Position numbers and translations under genes: made by a program
In this document: piece by piece, positions 54,225 to 63,913 of the stretch
How the letters are laid out: every line of letters starts with the position of its first letter
How positions within the stretch are numbered: position 1 is the first letter of the stretch
The notes under the pieces: generated by a model
Seen by the model: the letters and a program-made list of their open reading frames with translations, nothing else
Database searches by the model: none
Told to the model about the DNA's origin: nothing
NCBI RefSeq assembly: GCF_014836595.1
Contig: NZ_JACSQO010000011.1
Span: 7,546 to 71,545 of the forward strand
DNA length: 64,000 nucleotides
DNA from: Psychrobacillus faecigallinarum
GTDB taxonomy: Bacteria; Bacillota; Bacilli; Bacillales_A; Planococcaceae
Direction: 5' to 3'

Positions 54225-54709
54225 TTTGATTCCTACCTTTAATTCGGATTTTACTATACTAATAGTATATGAATTGGTTATAAAATAACAGTGTTTGCCC
54301 CTATAAAAAATTTAACTAATTACCTATTTTTATGCATGTGAAAATCAACGTGGTTATTAAATAGCTATTAAGTAGTTTGAGGCAAGAAAAGCGCATTCGC
54401 TTCCTTACATAGATAGGTCTCCATATATACTTTAAAAAAAGTATATATGGAATTAAGTATTATTGTTTTCCGCTATAAGGGGCGGTTAGCGATAAGCCTC
54501 CATAGCCGCACTAAATCAATGTTGCCACTTCAAAATATGTCATGACTTCTGAAATACACTTAAAACTGCAGAAAAAAAAACGATGCTAAGGGATGATTCC
54601 CTAGCGCCGTTTCTTTTTGAAAAATTATAACTTTAAGGATAGTGTTAGTAAATTTATTCATCTACTCCCTAGCCGTAAATCTTAAAACTATCACGGTAAC
54701 TCCGCTCAT
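54225..54709 (-). other. 485-base gap with two inverted repeats
   Basis: A perfect palindrome, CCATATATACTT (54421-54432) with AAGTATATATGG (54439-54450), stands mid-gap and has no clear function. At 54572-54609 a minus-strand hairpin (CGGCGCTAGGGA and near complement) followed by nine Ts is a likely bioY terminator. I found no sigma-B-type promoter before rsbK and no gene. Confidence 0.55.
54572..54609 (-). terminator. Terminator of bioY
   Basis: Minus-strand stem GCTAGGGA...TCCCTTAGC with imperfect outer pairs, followed by a long T-run. It is about 100 bases past the bioY stop. Confidence 0.7.
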
Positions 54710-55261
54710 TTATGCCGTTGCCACGATTAAATGAGCTTTTTCTAAGCGACGTCGAACGACAACACCAAACCATGCAGCTAGTACTGCTTTTATTACACCT
54801 ACGATAACAAACGGTGCAACGCCACCCATAAACGCTGCTGTCCATGTCAAGTCAGCTATGATTTTTAACCAAACTGTACCAAATACCAATGTGACAACCA
54901 TACCGATTAAGTTTGCTACAATGGCGTGTGAAATTGTGATACCAAATTTTTTCATGTAAAGTCCCATAAGTATCGCTGATGGCAAGAATCCAACAATATA
55001 GCCTCCTGTTGGTCCAATAACAACCCCTAATCCGCCCGACATACCACTGAATACTGGCATCCCTACTGCACCGATTAATATATATACTATCACTGATAAT
55101 ACACCTGTTCTCATACCTAAAATGGTAACGACTAAACCTACTGCTAAGGTTTGCCCTGTAATTGGTACGAGTGGTAGCGGAATCGTCACTTGCGCAAGTA
55201 TTGCTATAATTGCTGCCCCAATTGCTGCTAAGACGTACTGATATGTATTTCCCTTTTTCAA
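54710..55261 (-). CDS. bioY: Biotin transporter BioY
   Basis: S component of the biotin ECF transporter, 183 residues with six helices. The loop ITGQTLAVGLVVTILGMRTG is the conserved BioY segment, and GPTGGYIVGFLPSA the second. The start is a TTG 7 bases behind GGGGGG; the frame upstream has no ribosome site. A BirA operator lies 22 bases upstream, so biotin represses it. Monocistronic here; the energising components are elsewhere. Confidence 0.96.
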   Translation of the reverse strand: MKKGNTYQYVLAAIGAAIIAILAQVTIPLPLVPITGQTLAVGLVVTILGMRTGVLSVIVYILIGAVGMPVFSGMSGGLGVVIGPTGGYIVGFLPSAILMGLYMKKFGITISHAIVANLIGMVVTLVFGTVWLKIIADLTWTAAFMGGVAPFVIVGVIKAVLAAWFGVVVRRRLEKAHLIVATA

Positions 55262-55282
55262 AATTATTCCCCCCACATATGA

Positions 55283-55309
55283 GTTAACCACATTTTTATA
55301 TTGGTTAAC
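55283..55309 (-). promoter_or_regulatory. BirA operator before bioY
   Basis: GTTAAC (55283-55288) and GTTAAC (55304-55309) are 15 bases apart, with inverted CC/GG flanks: the GTTAAC-N15-GTTAAC arrangement bound by biotinyl-AMP-loaded BirA in Bacillus and Clostridium relatives. It overlaps the start point of the promoter. Confidence 0.92.
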
Positions 55310-55313
55310 ACAA

Positions 55314-55342
55314 ATATAAAGTAATTAAGCTTATATTGTCAA
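55314..55342 (-). promoter_or_regulatory. Promoter of bioY
   Basis: TTGACA (55337-55342) and TTATAT (55314-55319) with a 17-base spacer on the minus strand. Confidence 0.8.
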
Positions 55343-55486
55343 TCCCCTTTCTAATCTTGCAATCTAGGTCGTTTCGTCCGTTAGATTCTTGCTTTGTTGC
55401 GTAACGGCAGAAAGTGGATATATGCTAGCTTGCTTTCCTAAAATGAATAAAAATACCGTGAACTCTTGTTCACGGCATACCTATAA

Positions 55487-55515
55487 GAAAAGCTATCCCG
55501 TAGGATAGCTTTTCT
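55487..55515 (-). terminator. Terminator of the rbs operon
   Basis: AGAAAAGCTATCC pairs with GGATAGCTTTTCT around 3 bases, followed by TTA. It lies 6 bases past the rbsB stop. A second small hairpin (CCGTGAAC...GTTCACGG) follows at 55456-55475. Confidence 0.85.
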
Positions 55516-55520
55516 ATATA

Positions 55521-56447
55521 TTATTTTTTTATTAATTCTAAATCTACAGGGATAGAAGCTTCTACTTCTTCACCGTTTAATGCTTTAATAGCTGCTTCCA
55601 TTGCTTTTTCACCAATTTGTTCTGGTTTTTGAGCGATTGTACCAGCTAGCTTACCATTTTCTACAGATTTTACAGCATCATCTGTAGCGTCAAAGCCAAT
55701 TACAATAATATCTTTGCCAGCTGCTTCGATTGCCTCTAAAGCGCCTAATGCCATTTCATCGTTGTGGGCAAAGACACCCTTGATGTCTGGGTTAGATTGA
55801 AGAATGTTTTCCATAACGGTTAAACCTTCTGCACGATTAAAGTTTGCTGTTTGTTTAGCTACAACGTCTAATTTACCATCAGCCACATTATTGAAACCTT
55901 GGCCACGGTCACGAGCTGCAGAAGATCCCGCGATACCCTCTAATTCAACTACTGCAGCGCCTTCTCCTGCTAATTCTAGTAAATATTCACCTGCAAGCTC
56001 TCCACCAGCAACATTATCTGATGCGATATGGGCTACTACTTCTCCACCTTCTGAACTGCGGTCAACTGTTACGACTGGAATATTTGCTGCATTTGCTGAT
56101 TCTACAGATGAAACTACTGCTTGTGAGTCTACTGGATTGATGATAATAAGGTCAACGCCTTGTTGGATTAAATCCTCTACATCACTTGCTTGTTTTGAAG
56201 CATTATCTTGTGCGTCAACAACTGTAACTGTTGCTCCTAATTCATCTGCTTTTGCTTCTGCTCCATCACTTAATGTTACGAAAAACGGATTGTTTAAAGT
56301 GGAAACAGATAAACCAATTTTATAGTCACCCTTTGATCCTGTAGATTCTTTTTTAGAATCGGATTTCTCAGAGCCTGGTGCATCCATTGAACATGCTGCT
56401 AGGAACAATGCTACGATTAACAGTAAAGCAAAATAAAGTTTTTTCAT
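55521..56447 (-). CDS. rbsB: D-ribose-binding lipoprotein
   Basis: Ribose receptor of the ABC importer, 308 residues. The lipobox is FLAAC (Cys19), then the type I periplasmic binding fold (LSVSTLNNPFFVTLSDGAE, VDLIIINPVDSQAV, GFDATDDAVKSVENGKLAGT). It is last in the rbsRKDACB operon, 15 bases past rbsC. Confidence 0.96.
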   Translation of the reverse strand: MKKLYFALLLIVALFLAACSMDAPGSEKSDSKKESTGSKGDYKIGLSVSTLNNPFFVTLSDGAEAKADELGATVTVVDAQDNASKQASDVEDLIQQGVDLIIINPVDSQAVVSSVESANAANIPVVTVDRSSEGGEVVAHIASDNVAGGELAGEYLLELAGEGAAVVELEGIAGSSAARDRGQGFNNVADGKLDVVAKQTANFNRAEGLTVMENILQSNPDIKGVFAHNDEMALGALEAIEAAGKDIIVIGFDATDDAVKSVENGKLAGTIAQKPEQIGEKAMEAAIKALNGEEVEASIPVDLELIKK

Positions 56448-56462
56448 ACTGTTTTTTCTCCT

Positions 56463-57404
56463 TTATACTGTTTTTTTGCGATCTATTAAAACCGCTAATA
56501 ATATAACTGCACCCTTCACCACTTGCTGGAAGAAGGAGGATACACCAATTAGATTTAGACCATTATTCAAGACACCTATTATAAGAGCCCCGATTAAAGT
56601 ACCAACGATCCAACCACGACCACCTGTTAAGCTTGTACCACCAAGAACTACCGCTGCGATTGCATCTAGTTCAAACATGTTACCGGCGGTAGGCTGAGCT
56701 GAATTTAAACGAGATGTTAAAATAAGCGAAGCAAGGGCTGCTAAAGCTCCAGTTAATGCGTAAACATAAATTTTAATTCGGCCAACCTTAATACCAGAAA
56801 GACGAGAAGCTTCCTCGTTACCTCCGACTGCATAAACTCTACGTCCAAATGTCGTCTTTTTCAAAATAAAGTAAAGTACTGCAAATGCAACAACCATTGT
56901 TACAACTGGCACAGGTATACCCAAGAAGTATCCTTTCCCAATCATTTGGAATGATAGTGAATCTCCTAATCCTGAAATTGGTCTACCTTCTGTATAAACT
57001 AAGGTTAGTCCTCGATAAATAGTCATTGTTGCTAGAGTAGCGATAAATGGAGCAACATTCCCTTTAGAAATAATAATTCCGTTAATTGCCCCTAAAATTG
57101 CCCCTAAAACAAGACCTATTAGCATTGCTAAAATTGGATCCATTCCACCAGCAAGTAACCCTGCTGTGACAGCTCCCGTAAGAGCTAAAATCGATCCTAC
57201 TGATAAGTCAATCCCTCCAGTTAAGATAACAAAGGTCATCCCAAATGCGATAAGAGCATTGATAGAAACCTGTCTTAGAACATTCATTAAGTTATTTACA
57301 GTTAAAAAGTTTGGACTCATAATAGTGATGATTACCACTAGTAAAATTAGTCCTAGCAATGGCCCTAATTTTTGTAGCACTGATTGTGAACTAGATTTTA
57401 GCAA
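56463..57404 (-). CDS. rbsC: Ribose ABC transporter permease
   Basis: Membrane subunit of 313 residues with about eight to ten helices. [16 protein letters not shown] is the conserved loop of sugar permeases and [14 protein letters not shown] the second. Overlaps the ATPase gene by 14 bases, which suggests translational coupling. Confidence 0.96.
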   Translation of the reverse strand: MLKSSSQSVLQKLGPLLGLILLVVIITIMSPNFLTVNNLMNVLRQVSINALIAFGMTFVILTGGIDLSVGSILALTGAVTAGLLAGGMDPILAMLIGLVLGAILGAINGIIISKGNVAPFIATLATMTIYRGLTLVYTEGRPISGLGDSLSFQMIGKGYFLGIPVPVVTMVVAFAVLYFILKKTTFGRRVYAVGGNEEASRLSGIKVGRIKIYVYALTGALAALASLILTSRLNSAQPTAGNMFELDAIAAVVLGGTSLTGGRGWIVGTLIGALIIGVLNNGLNLIGVSSFFQQVVKGAVILLAVLIDRKKTV

Positions 57405-58899
57405 CTTTGTCCCCTCCGGTAGCGTAATGCATTATTTTTTCTTGTGACATTTCTTCTTTGGTTATTTCACCAGTTATCTTTCCTTCATGCATCACGAGCA
57501 CTCGATCGACCATTCCAATGATTTCAGGAAGCTCGGAGGATATCATGATAATAGATACTCCGTTTTCAGCAAGTGTGTTCACAATGGAGTAAATTTCTTT
57601 TTTCGCTCCTACGTCTACTCCTCGTGTCGGTTCATCCAATATTAAAATATCAGGCTCAATGCCTAACCATTTGGCTATTACAATCTTCTGTTGGTTCCCA
57701 CCGCTCAGTGACTTAACTGTTTGATCAGGACCAGAAGTACGTACGCCTAATCGTTTCACCATAGAATCATATAAGCTTTTTTCTTTTTGGTTACTCACAA
57801 CACCGTTTTTTGATATTTTGTTGAAATTTGTAATGCCTAAATTTTCTTTAACAGAGAAATCTAATATTAGCCCTTCCGATTTTCTGTCCTCGGTTACAAA
57901 GCCAAAGCCGAGCTTAATAGCGTCTAGTGGCGTATTAATCTTTACTTGTTTACCATCTAGAATTAGTTCACCACTGTCCAGCTTTTTGTAGCCAAATAAT
58001 GATTGAACTACCTCTGTACGCCCTGCACCCATAAGTCCTGCAACGCCAAGTATTTCTCCTTTTCGTAACTCAAAAGAAACATCCTCGAAAAAGCCTTTTC
58101 TTGTTAAGTTCTTGGCTACAAGCTTCACCTCACCGATTTTAGAAGTTCTGTCGGGGAAGCGCCCGCCTAGTTCGCGTCCAACCATCATTTGGACAATTTC
58201 ATCGAAGGTCGTTTCTTTGACATTTCTAACTCCCACATAGCTTCCATCACGTAAAATAGTGATACGGTCACATATTGCAAAAATTTCTTCCATTCGGTGA
58301 GAGATATAAACAAAGGACACTCCCTTAGCCTGTAATGCTCTAATAGTTTCAAACAATGTCTCTATTTCTCTATCTGTTAAAGCAGCAGTAGGTTCGTCCA
58401 TAATGATAACATCTGCATTGGAAGAAATGGCCTTTGCTATCTCAACAATTTGCTGCTTACCCACTGATAGATTTCTTGCTGTTGTTTTTACATCTACATC
58501 CAAGCCAAGGTTTAACAATACCTCTTTAGCAGCTTTATTCATTTCCTTTGTTTTTAAAATTCCTGATTTGCCAAACGTCTTTTCATTTCCAAGAAATAAA
58601 TTTTCTGCAACCGTCAAATCCGGTAGAATATTAAGCTCTTGGTGAATTACTGCTATCCCAGCCTGTTCTGCTTCCTTGGGATTTTTAAATTCAACAGGGT
58701 TTCCTTTGATCTTGATTTCACCTGAATCTCTAGTGTAAATTCCGGTTAAAATTTTCATTAAGGTAGACTTACCTGCACCATTCTCACCCATTAGTGCATG
58801 AATTTCTCCTGGAGCTATTTCAAATTCAACATTATTCAACACTGTATTTCCGTTAAAGGCCTTTGAAATACCAGTCATCTCAATCATTGCTTCCACCAC
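57391..58899 (-). CDS. rbsA: Ribose ABC transporter ATPase
   Basis: Tandem ATPase of 502 residues. The N-terminal half has GENGAGKST at about 37-45, [14 protein letters not shown] and [10 protein letters not shown]; the C-terminal half has a degenerate Walker A (GLMGAGRTE), as in all RbsA proteins, with LSGGNQQKI and LILDEPTRG. It powers import through RbsC. Its start is 2 bases past the rbsD stop. Confidence 0.96.
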   Translation of the reverse strand: MVEAMIEMTGISKAFNGNTVLNNVEFEIAPGEIHALMGENGAGKSTLMKILTGIYTRDSGEIKIKGNPVEFKNPKEAEQAGIAVIHQELNILPDLTVAENLFLGNEKTFGKSGILKTKEMNKAAKEVLLNLGLDVDVKTTARNLSVGKQQIVEIAKAISSNADVIIMDEPTAALTDREIETLFETIRALQAKGVSFVYISHRMEEIFAICDRITILRDGSYVGVRNVKETTFDEIVQMMVGRELGGRFPDRTSKIGEVKLVAKNLTRKGFFEDVSFELRKGEILGVAGLMGAGRTEVVQSLFGYKKLDSGELILDGKQVKINTPLDAIKLGFGFVTEDRKSEGLILDFSVKENLGITNFNKISKNGVVSNQKEKSLYDSMVKRLGVRTSGPDQTVKSLSGGNQQKIVIAKWLGIEPDILILDEPTRGVDVGAKKEIYSIVNTLAENGVSIIMISSELPEIIGMVDRVLVMHEGKITGEITKEEMSQEKIMHYATGGDKVAKI

Positions 58900-58901
58900 C
58901 T

Positions 58902-59291
58902 TTAAAATATGACACCAGCTTGCAAGATTACATTTGCATAAGGAGTAGCTTCCCCAGTACGTATAATGACTTTAGAATGACTAGTCATTGTTTTAAATTC
59001 TTCATGTGATACTTCCGTAATTTGTTCAATTGATTTTCTGACTACATAATTCATTTCAGCATTGGCTGTTTTCATTTCAGCAGCAATATAAGCTCTTTCA
59101 ACTACTAAATCTTCTAAAACAACTTCTAATATTTCATCGAATGATGGTTTGCCGACAATGTATGATAAATCAATGCATTTAACTCCATCAGGAATAGGCA
59201 AGCCACAATCACCTATTGTAATTTGATCTGTGTGACCTAGCTTGGCAAAAATGCCAGCCAGCTCTCGATTTAAAATGCCTTGTTTTTTCAT
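58902..59291 (-). CDS. rbsD: D-ribose pyranase
   Basis: Interconverts pyran and furan forms of ribose for RbsK. The 129-residue protein has the family opening [21 protein letters not shown], with catalytic His19, and [16 protein letters not shown] at its end. Its ATG overlaps the rbsK stop in ATGA. Confidence 0.97.
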   Translation of the reverse strand: MKKQGILNRELAGIFAKLGHTDQITIGDCGLPIPDGVKCIDLSYIVGKPSFDEILEVVLEDLVVERAYIAAEMKTANAEMNYVVRKSIEQITEVSHEEFKTMTSHSKVIIRTGEATPYANVILQAGVIF

Positions 59292-60172
59292 TTACAAGCT
59301 CCTTCTAATCTATTGACTACTTCCTCGTGACTTGGCATGCCGCCCTGAGCTCCAAATTTTTCTACTGACAAGGAGGCAGATGCATTTGCAAAACGAACCG
59401 CTTGCTCTAAACTTAGCCCTTGCCCAAGTGCATGAACGAGTGCCCCGTTAAACGTGTCTCCTGCACCTGTAGTGTCTATCGCATTTGTTTTAAATCCAGG
59501 AACGACAATATGCTTATTTCCGTCAAAATATCTAGCACCATCACTGCCGAGTGTAACAATTAGCTTGTTTGGATATTTTTCCAAAGTCGCTTCCATATTT
59601 TCACCAAAAATTAACTCGCATTCTGTTTCATTTGGTGTCAGGTAAGCAATATAATCCATAAATTCCAGCTGAAAACCGCTTGCTGGAGCTGGGTTTAGTA
59701 ATACTGGGACATTTAGCTCTAAGCATAACTCCAATGTGTACTTTACAACTGGAATCGGAATCTCTAGCTGCATGATAACAAACGTACTTTGTTGAATAGT
59801 TTCTTTCATATTTTTTATACTTTCCACGGTTAATGAATAGTTTGCACCTGGAACGACAATAATTCTATTGTCACCTTCCGACAGTAAGATATTAGCGATT
59901 CCAGTTGCAGCCTCCTCTGTTTGTATGACAGAATCCGTATTCACTCCATTTGCTTTAAGGTCAGCCAATAATTCGTTCCCAAAGCTGTCAATCCCAACAC
60001 TGGCAAGCATTTGTACTTTGCTGCCTAAACGAGCTGCTGCTACTGCTTGGTTAGACCCTTTTCCACCTGGCACAGTAGTAAATAGCTGACCTAAAACTGT
60101 TTCTCCTTGGACAGGGAAGTTGTCTGTTTGCACAACTATATCCATATTCATACTACCTATAACTGTAATCAT
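59288..60172 (-). CDS. rbsK: Ribokinase
   Basis: PfkB-family kinase that makes ribose 5-phosphate, 294 residues. GSMNMDIVVQTDNFPVQGET and GGKGSNQAVAAARLG are the sugar-binding signature; DTTGAGDTFNGALVHAL near 248 holds the catalytic Asp. Overlaps both neighbours by 4 bases. Confidence 0.97.
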   Translation of the reverse strand: MITVIGSMNMDIVVQTDNFPVQGETVLGQLFTTVPGGKGSNQAVAAARLGSKVQMLASVGIDSFGNELLADLKANGVNTDSVIQTEEAATGIANILLSEGDNRIIVVPGANYSLTVESIKNMKETIQQSTFVIMQLEIPIPVVKYTLELCLELNVPVLLNPAPASGFQLEFMDYIAYLTPNETECELIFGENMEATLEKYPNKLIVTLGSDGARYFDGNKHIVVPGFKTNAIDTTGAGDTFNGALVHALGQGLSLEQAVRFANASASLSVEKFGAQGGMPSHEEVVNRLEGACK

Positions 60173-61152
60173 CGATGTACACTCCTCGTCGTTCCCCGTT
60201 CCACTAGCTCAACGGGTACTTGAATAACTCTTTCGTCTAATTCAATTTCTTCAATAATTTTAATGAGTATACGGGTTGCCAAAGCACCCATTTTATAAAT
60301 GTCTTGGGCTACAGTGGTCAGTCCAGGTGTCAGCATTCCTCCAAGTGAAATACCATCGAACCCCATAATTTGTAGCTGGTCAGGAACACTAATACCCAAT
60401 GAATGTGCAGCCTTCAAAGCCCCGGCGGCCGATACATCCGTACTTGCAAATATACCGTCTACACCTTCAATTTCTGTTAAAAATTTCTTTGCGATCTTCT
60501 CAGATTCCCCAAAATGGAATGGACTCTCAACAATATGTGTTTGTACATTCTTTCCTTCGACAGCCTTTAAAAATCCAGCCAGCCGATCATCAGCTGGTCC
60601 CAACCCTTTAGGTCCTCTCATAAACACAATCTTTTCACAGCCTGAATCCAACAAATGATTTGTTCCCATGCATGCTCCATCTACGTTATTGGAGGAAACT
60701 GTTGGAATGGATTCATGAATCATCCGGTCTAACGCCACCAGTGGTACATTTAAATCTTCATAATGACTTGCACGTAACTGATTCGTCGTTACTATAAATC
60801 CTGCTACATATTTTTGCTTTAAAGTATCAATATAATGTATCTCTTTTTCAGATTTTTCATCGGAATTACATAAAACTACTGTATATCCATAAGATAATGC
60901 GATATCTTCAACTGCTCGAGCAAGCTCCGGAAAAAATGGGTTAGTAATATCAGGAACAATCAACCCTATGAAGTTCGTCTGCTTTGTTGTTAAGGATCTC
61001 GCTACTTGGTTTGGTATATATTCTAACTTATCTATCGCTTTTCTTATTTTGAGCTTTGTATCTTCGCTGATATACCCTTTTTTGTTTAGATATCGGGATA
61101 CAGAAGCAACCGAAACACCAGCTTCTTTTGCTACATCTCTTATGTTTGCCAT
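60169..61152 (-). CDS. rbsR: LacI-family ribose operon repressor
   Basis: A 327-residue repressor: helix-turn-helix at 1-25 (NIRDVAKEAGVSVASVSRYL, with hinge helix LTTKQTNFIG), then a periplasmic-binding-like core. It is first in the operon and overlaps rbsK by 4 bases, so it regulates itself. The operator is probably the palindrome at 61176-61191. Core structure resembles RbsR of Bacillus. Confidence 0.95.
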   Translation of the reverse strand: MANIRDVAKEAGVSVASVSRYLNKKGYISEDTKLKIRKAIDKLEYIPNQVARSLTTKQTNFIGLIVPDITNPFFPELARAVEDIALSYGYTVVLCNSDEKSEKEIHYIDTLKQKYVAGFIVTTNQLRASHYEDLNVPLVALDRMIHESIPTVSSNNVDGACMGTNHLLDSGCEKIVFMRGPKGLGPADDRLAGFLKAVEGKNVQTHIVESPFHFGESEKIAKKFLTEIEGVDGIFASTDVSAAGALKAAHSLGISVPDQLQIMGFDGISLGGMLTPGLTTVAQDIYKMGALATRILIKIIEEIELDERVIQVPVELVERGTTRSVHR

Positions 61153-61175
61153 CTGTTTTCCCCTTTCCCTTATAT

Positions 61176-61191
61176 GTGTAACCGGTTACAC
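61176..61191 (-). promoter_or_regulatory. Palindromic operator and cre before rbsR
   Basis: GTGTAACCGGTTACAC is a perfect 16-base palindrome. Its 14-base core fits the CcpA cre consensus TGWAANCGNTNWCA in every position and is also a natural LacI-type site for RbsR. It lies just downstream of the -10 box, so either protein would block the start. Confidence 0.9.
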
Positions 61192-61193
61192 AA

Positions 61194-61222
61194 AATATAA
61201 CAAGTACTTTTTAAACTGTCAA
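61194..61222 (-). promoter_or_regulatory. Promoter of the rbs operon
   Basis: TTGACA (61217-61222) and TATATT (61194-61199) with a 17-base spacer on the minus strand. Confidence 0.9.
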
Positions 61223-61356
61223 TATAAATCTGTTATATCATTTACCTAGAATAATATTTTTGTTTTATAACAGTGGTTTTATAGCCACTTATGGAACTTT
61301 AAGAAAATATATTCGTAATATTCATTAAAGAGAAATTATTAAAAAGGATGAAATCA

Positions 61357-62319
61357 ATGAAACATAGAATTTGGAAGATTTTCAAAAATATTATTATAGG
61401 GATAGTAGGTCTTGTATGTATTTGGTTTGCTATTCATCAGTTAATGACTGTGTATGAAAAGAACAAGTACGAAGCAATTGGCAAATTAGTAGAGGTTAAT
61501 GGTAAAGAAATGCATGTTTATGAAAAAGGGGATGGCGACAACACGGTTGTTTTATGGAGTGGTTTAGGAACAACTGCCCCTGCCCTTGACTTTGAACCAT
61601 TAGTGAATGAGCTATCAAAGGACAATAGAGTAGTTGTAGTAGAACCATTTGGCTATGGCTGGAGTGATCGAACAGATAGTGAACGCACCGTAGAAAACAT
61701 CGTAGAGGAAACAAGGGCTGCTCTATTGAAGTTAAACATTGAACAACCATACATATTAATGCCACATTCCATTTCAGGAGTATACAGCATGTATTATGCC
61801 AACTTGTATCCAGAAGAAATAAAAGCAATAATCGGTATTGATCCAACCTTGCCTCAGGCACTTGAATATTTTGATGAAGCTGCCCCAACGATGCCAAAAG
61901 CTTTAAGCATTATTGCTCCTAGTGGAATTGCTCGATTGGCAATGTATATTGCCCCAGAGGATTTTTTGCCTATAGCAGAGGATGGAACGTATTCTAAAGA
62001 AAACTTGAAAATGACCAAACTATTATCATCATGGAATGGCTACAACCAAAATGTAATCAATGAAACTAACTATATTCAAAGAAACATGGAATTCACAAAG
62101 GAGCTTAACTTCCCTACTGATTTACCTGTCATGATATTTACGACAAATGATAACCAAGCAAACAAGGAAGGGAAATCCAATATTACCTTTTATGAAGAGC
62201 AATTAGAGAATAGCAATGTAAGCAAGCTAATTCCTTTAGAAGGTCATCATTATTTACATTGGTCTCAGTCTGAAAAAATGAGCGAGGAAGTGAAGGATTT
62301 TGTAAAGGAGATGGATTAA
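61357..62319 (+). CDS. Membrane-anchored alpha/beta hydrolase
   Basis: A 320-residue protein with a basic start, one membrane helix (about 10-32) and an alpha/beta hydrolase fold outside. The nucleophile is expected in MPHSISGVYS, where the usual Gly before x-Ser is replaced by Pro; the catalytic His is in EGHHYLHW. VVLWSGLGTTAPALDFEPL is the oxyanion-loop region. Substrate unknown. The ATG behind AAAGGATG is chosen over one three codons earlier. Monocistronic. Confidence 0.85.
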   Translation: MKHRIWKIFKNIIIGIVGLVCIWFAIHQLMTVYEKNKYEAIGKLVEVNGKEMHVYEKGDGDNTVVLWSGLGTTAPALDFEPLVNELSKDNRVVVVEPFGYGWSDRTDSERTVENIVEETRAALLKLNIEQPYILMPHSISGVYSMYYANLYPEEIKAIIGIDPTLPQALEYFDEAAPTMPKALSIIAPSGIARLAMYIAPEDFLPIAEDGTYSKENLKMTKLLSSWNGYNQNVINETNYIQRNMEFTKELNFPTDLPVMIFTTNDNQANKEGKSNITFYEEQLENSNVSKLIPLEGHHYLHWSQSEKMSEEVKDFVKEMD

Positions 62320-62360
62320 CTTTTCCATAGAGTTGTGTCCTTTCCAAAATGTATTCATAA

Positions 62361-62399
62361 AAAACACTTGATAACTAATTTATAGTTATCAAGTGTTTT
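62361..62399. terminator. Bidirectional terminator
   Basis: A perfect 17-base stem, AAAACACTTGATAACTA and complement, around 5 bases. On the minus strand it is followed by TTTTTTA and ends the lipoprotein gene; on plus it follows the hydrolase gene. Confidence 0.88.
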
Positions 62400-62404
62400 G
62401 CTTG

Positions 62405-62872
62405 TTACGGAGTATATTTTTCAGAGACCTTTACTACTTGCCCATCTTCTATGGTTAAATCATATGGTCCTTTTCCAACTGCTAAATAAGATATGAATTC
62501 CTTTTCTTCTACTTGCTTAGGCTTGGCGATATCCTCATGGTTAACCAAAAAGAACTCAGCGTTTTCAGCTAGCTTAATGCTTTCGGCCTTCTGAGTTTCA
62601 TCATAAATCATAAATCCCGTAGGCAAATCCTTTTCAACATCTAGCCCCAGTTCCTTGATGCGTTCTTTATCCGCTTCCTCAATCCATTCTACTTCATCAA
62701 TGATTAAACTTTTAGTGGAAAGTTCGAAATCTACTATGTAAGCTAGCTTATCTGAAGTAGCCTCTTTTGTTTCCTCATCTTTATTCTCTTCATTACAGGC
62801 ACTTAAAAGTACTAAGACCCCTATAAGAGCAATTAGGAGCATAGACATCTTATTTAATAGAATTTTTTTCAC
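62405..62872 (-). CDS. Lipoprotein of unknown function
   Basis: A 155-residue lipoprotein. The signal peptide ends in a lipobox LLSAC (Cys26) followed by an acidic tether (NEENKDEETKEATSD) and a small soluble domain (IVDFELSTKSLIIDEVEWIEE, PYDLTIEDGQVVKVSEKY). No family recognised. Seems single, with its own terminator. Confidence 0.8.
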   Translation of the reverse strand: MKKILLNKMSMLLIALIGVLVLLSACNEENKDEETKEATSDKLAYIVDFELSTKSLIIDEVEWIEEADKERIKELGLDVEKDLPTGFMIYDETQKAESIKLAENAEFFLVNHEDIAKPKQVEEKEFISYLAVGKGPYDLTIEDGQVVKVSEKYTP

Positions 62873-62977
62873 CGTTAAAAACGTCCTTTCTTATATGCAA
62901 TTAGATAGGTAAAAATTTTGCCCATCTAATATTTTCACCTGGATGAAAATTTCATCATTACAAGATATAAGTTTAAT

Positions 62978-63658
62978 TTACTTTTTCTTAAAAAGAAACC
63001 ATAAAAATATGAATATTAAAAATGCAACAATCTCTAATGATAGAATGTACCAAGGATATGGTCCTAAAAAGTCTAACAAGCTTCCACCAGAAGGCTTTCT
63101 TTGTAAAAACATATAATTCCCTTCAAAAAGGTAGTTGATCCAAAAGATAAAAGGCAGCAAAATATTTAAAGCAAGCAATGTTGTGAGAACACCTTTAAAC
63201 GTTGGTCGGTATCCTTTCACCCAAGTAAAATATAATGCAGTTAATATAATCCCTGCATGTGTATAAAAAAAATGAAAGTATCTAAAGTGTGGAAAATCCA
63301 TATCCAAAACTGGAGTTAGCATGGCCTGTAGAGCACCACCTATGCCTGCATAAAAAACAAACTGATAAACCAGACGATTACCAGTCCATAACAAAACAAT
63401 CGTCAATAGAAGGCTAATACTGCATAATTCCAATGGCAATGAATTACTTAACTCCCACCTGTCCGATTGAACAAGCCATACATGATATAAAATATCAATC
63501 ACTAATAAAGACAAGCCAAATAAACGCTCCATGCTCAGAATATTCTTTTCTGATTCGGTCCAGCGTGTCCTCGTAATGAATAGAAGAAGTATGAAGGTAA
63601 TAAGTACAGCTATTGCACCCCAATGTGCCAATGAAAACATCACAAATCGATTATCCAA
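62978..63658 (-). CDS. YwaF/TIGR02206-family membrane protein
   Basis: A 226-residue protein with seven hydrophobic segments. Conserved-looking residues are in LPLELCSISLLL and RYFHFFYTHAGIILTALYF. It fits the TIGR02206/YwaF family of unknown function. The start is TTG, which lies 5 bases past GGCGGTGA; an in-frame GTG three codons earlier overlaps that site. Monocistronic. Confidence 0.82.
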   Translation of the reverse strand: MDNRFVMFSLAHWGAIAVLITFILLLFITRTRWTESEKNILSMERLFGLSLLVIDILYHVWLVQSDRWELSNSLPLELCSISLLLTIVLLWTGNRLVYQFVFYAGIGGALQAMLTPVLDMDFPHFRYFHFFYTHAGIILTALYFTWVKGYRPTFKGVLTTLLALNILLPFIFWINYLFEGNYMFLQRKPSGGSLLDFLGPYPWYILSLEIVAFLIFIFLWFLFKKK

Positions 63659-63913
63659 CAGATTCACCGCCCGTTTTACTACTATTAGTATTCGAGTTAG
63701 CCGTTGGATTTTCCTCTTATTTAGTGATTTAAATACGGGAGCCTACCGATTATCCGGGATAACTGACCGATTATTGCTAACAAATGTTTTAAATACTTTC
63801 TTGAATTAGTTTCATAATTCCTATAATTATAAAGAAACACGAACTATCGAGAAGAGAATAAAGTATAAAACATAAAAAGAGCATTGCTAGCTCGCAATGC
63901 TCTCCTCTTTGTA
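63659..63913. repeat. Intergenic region with a short repeated motif and a terminator
   Basis: ACCGATTAT occurs at 63745-63753 and again at 63766-63774, 21 bases apart, around a CCGGGATAACTG segment; the sequence resembles intergenic elements more than genes. The stem AGAGCATTGC/GCAATGCTCT at 63878-63903 with a T-run on minus ends the gene that enters from the right. Confidence 0.45.

Noticed and set aside
54225..54360. Sigma-B promoter before the RsbK-like gene
   Set aside because: GTTAAA is followed by GGGGCA at the wrong distance; no GTTTAA-N13-15-GGGWAW match.
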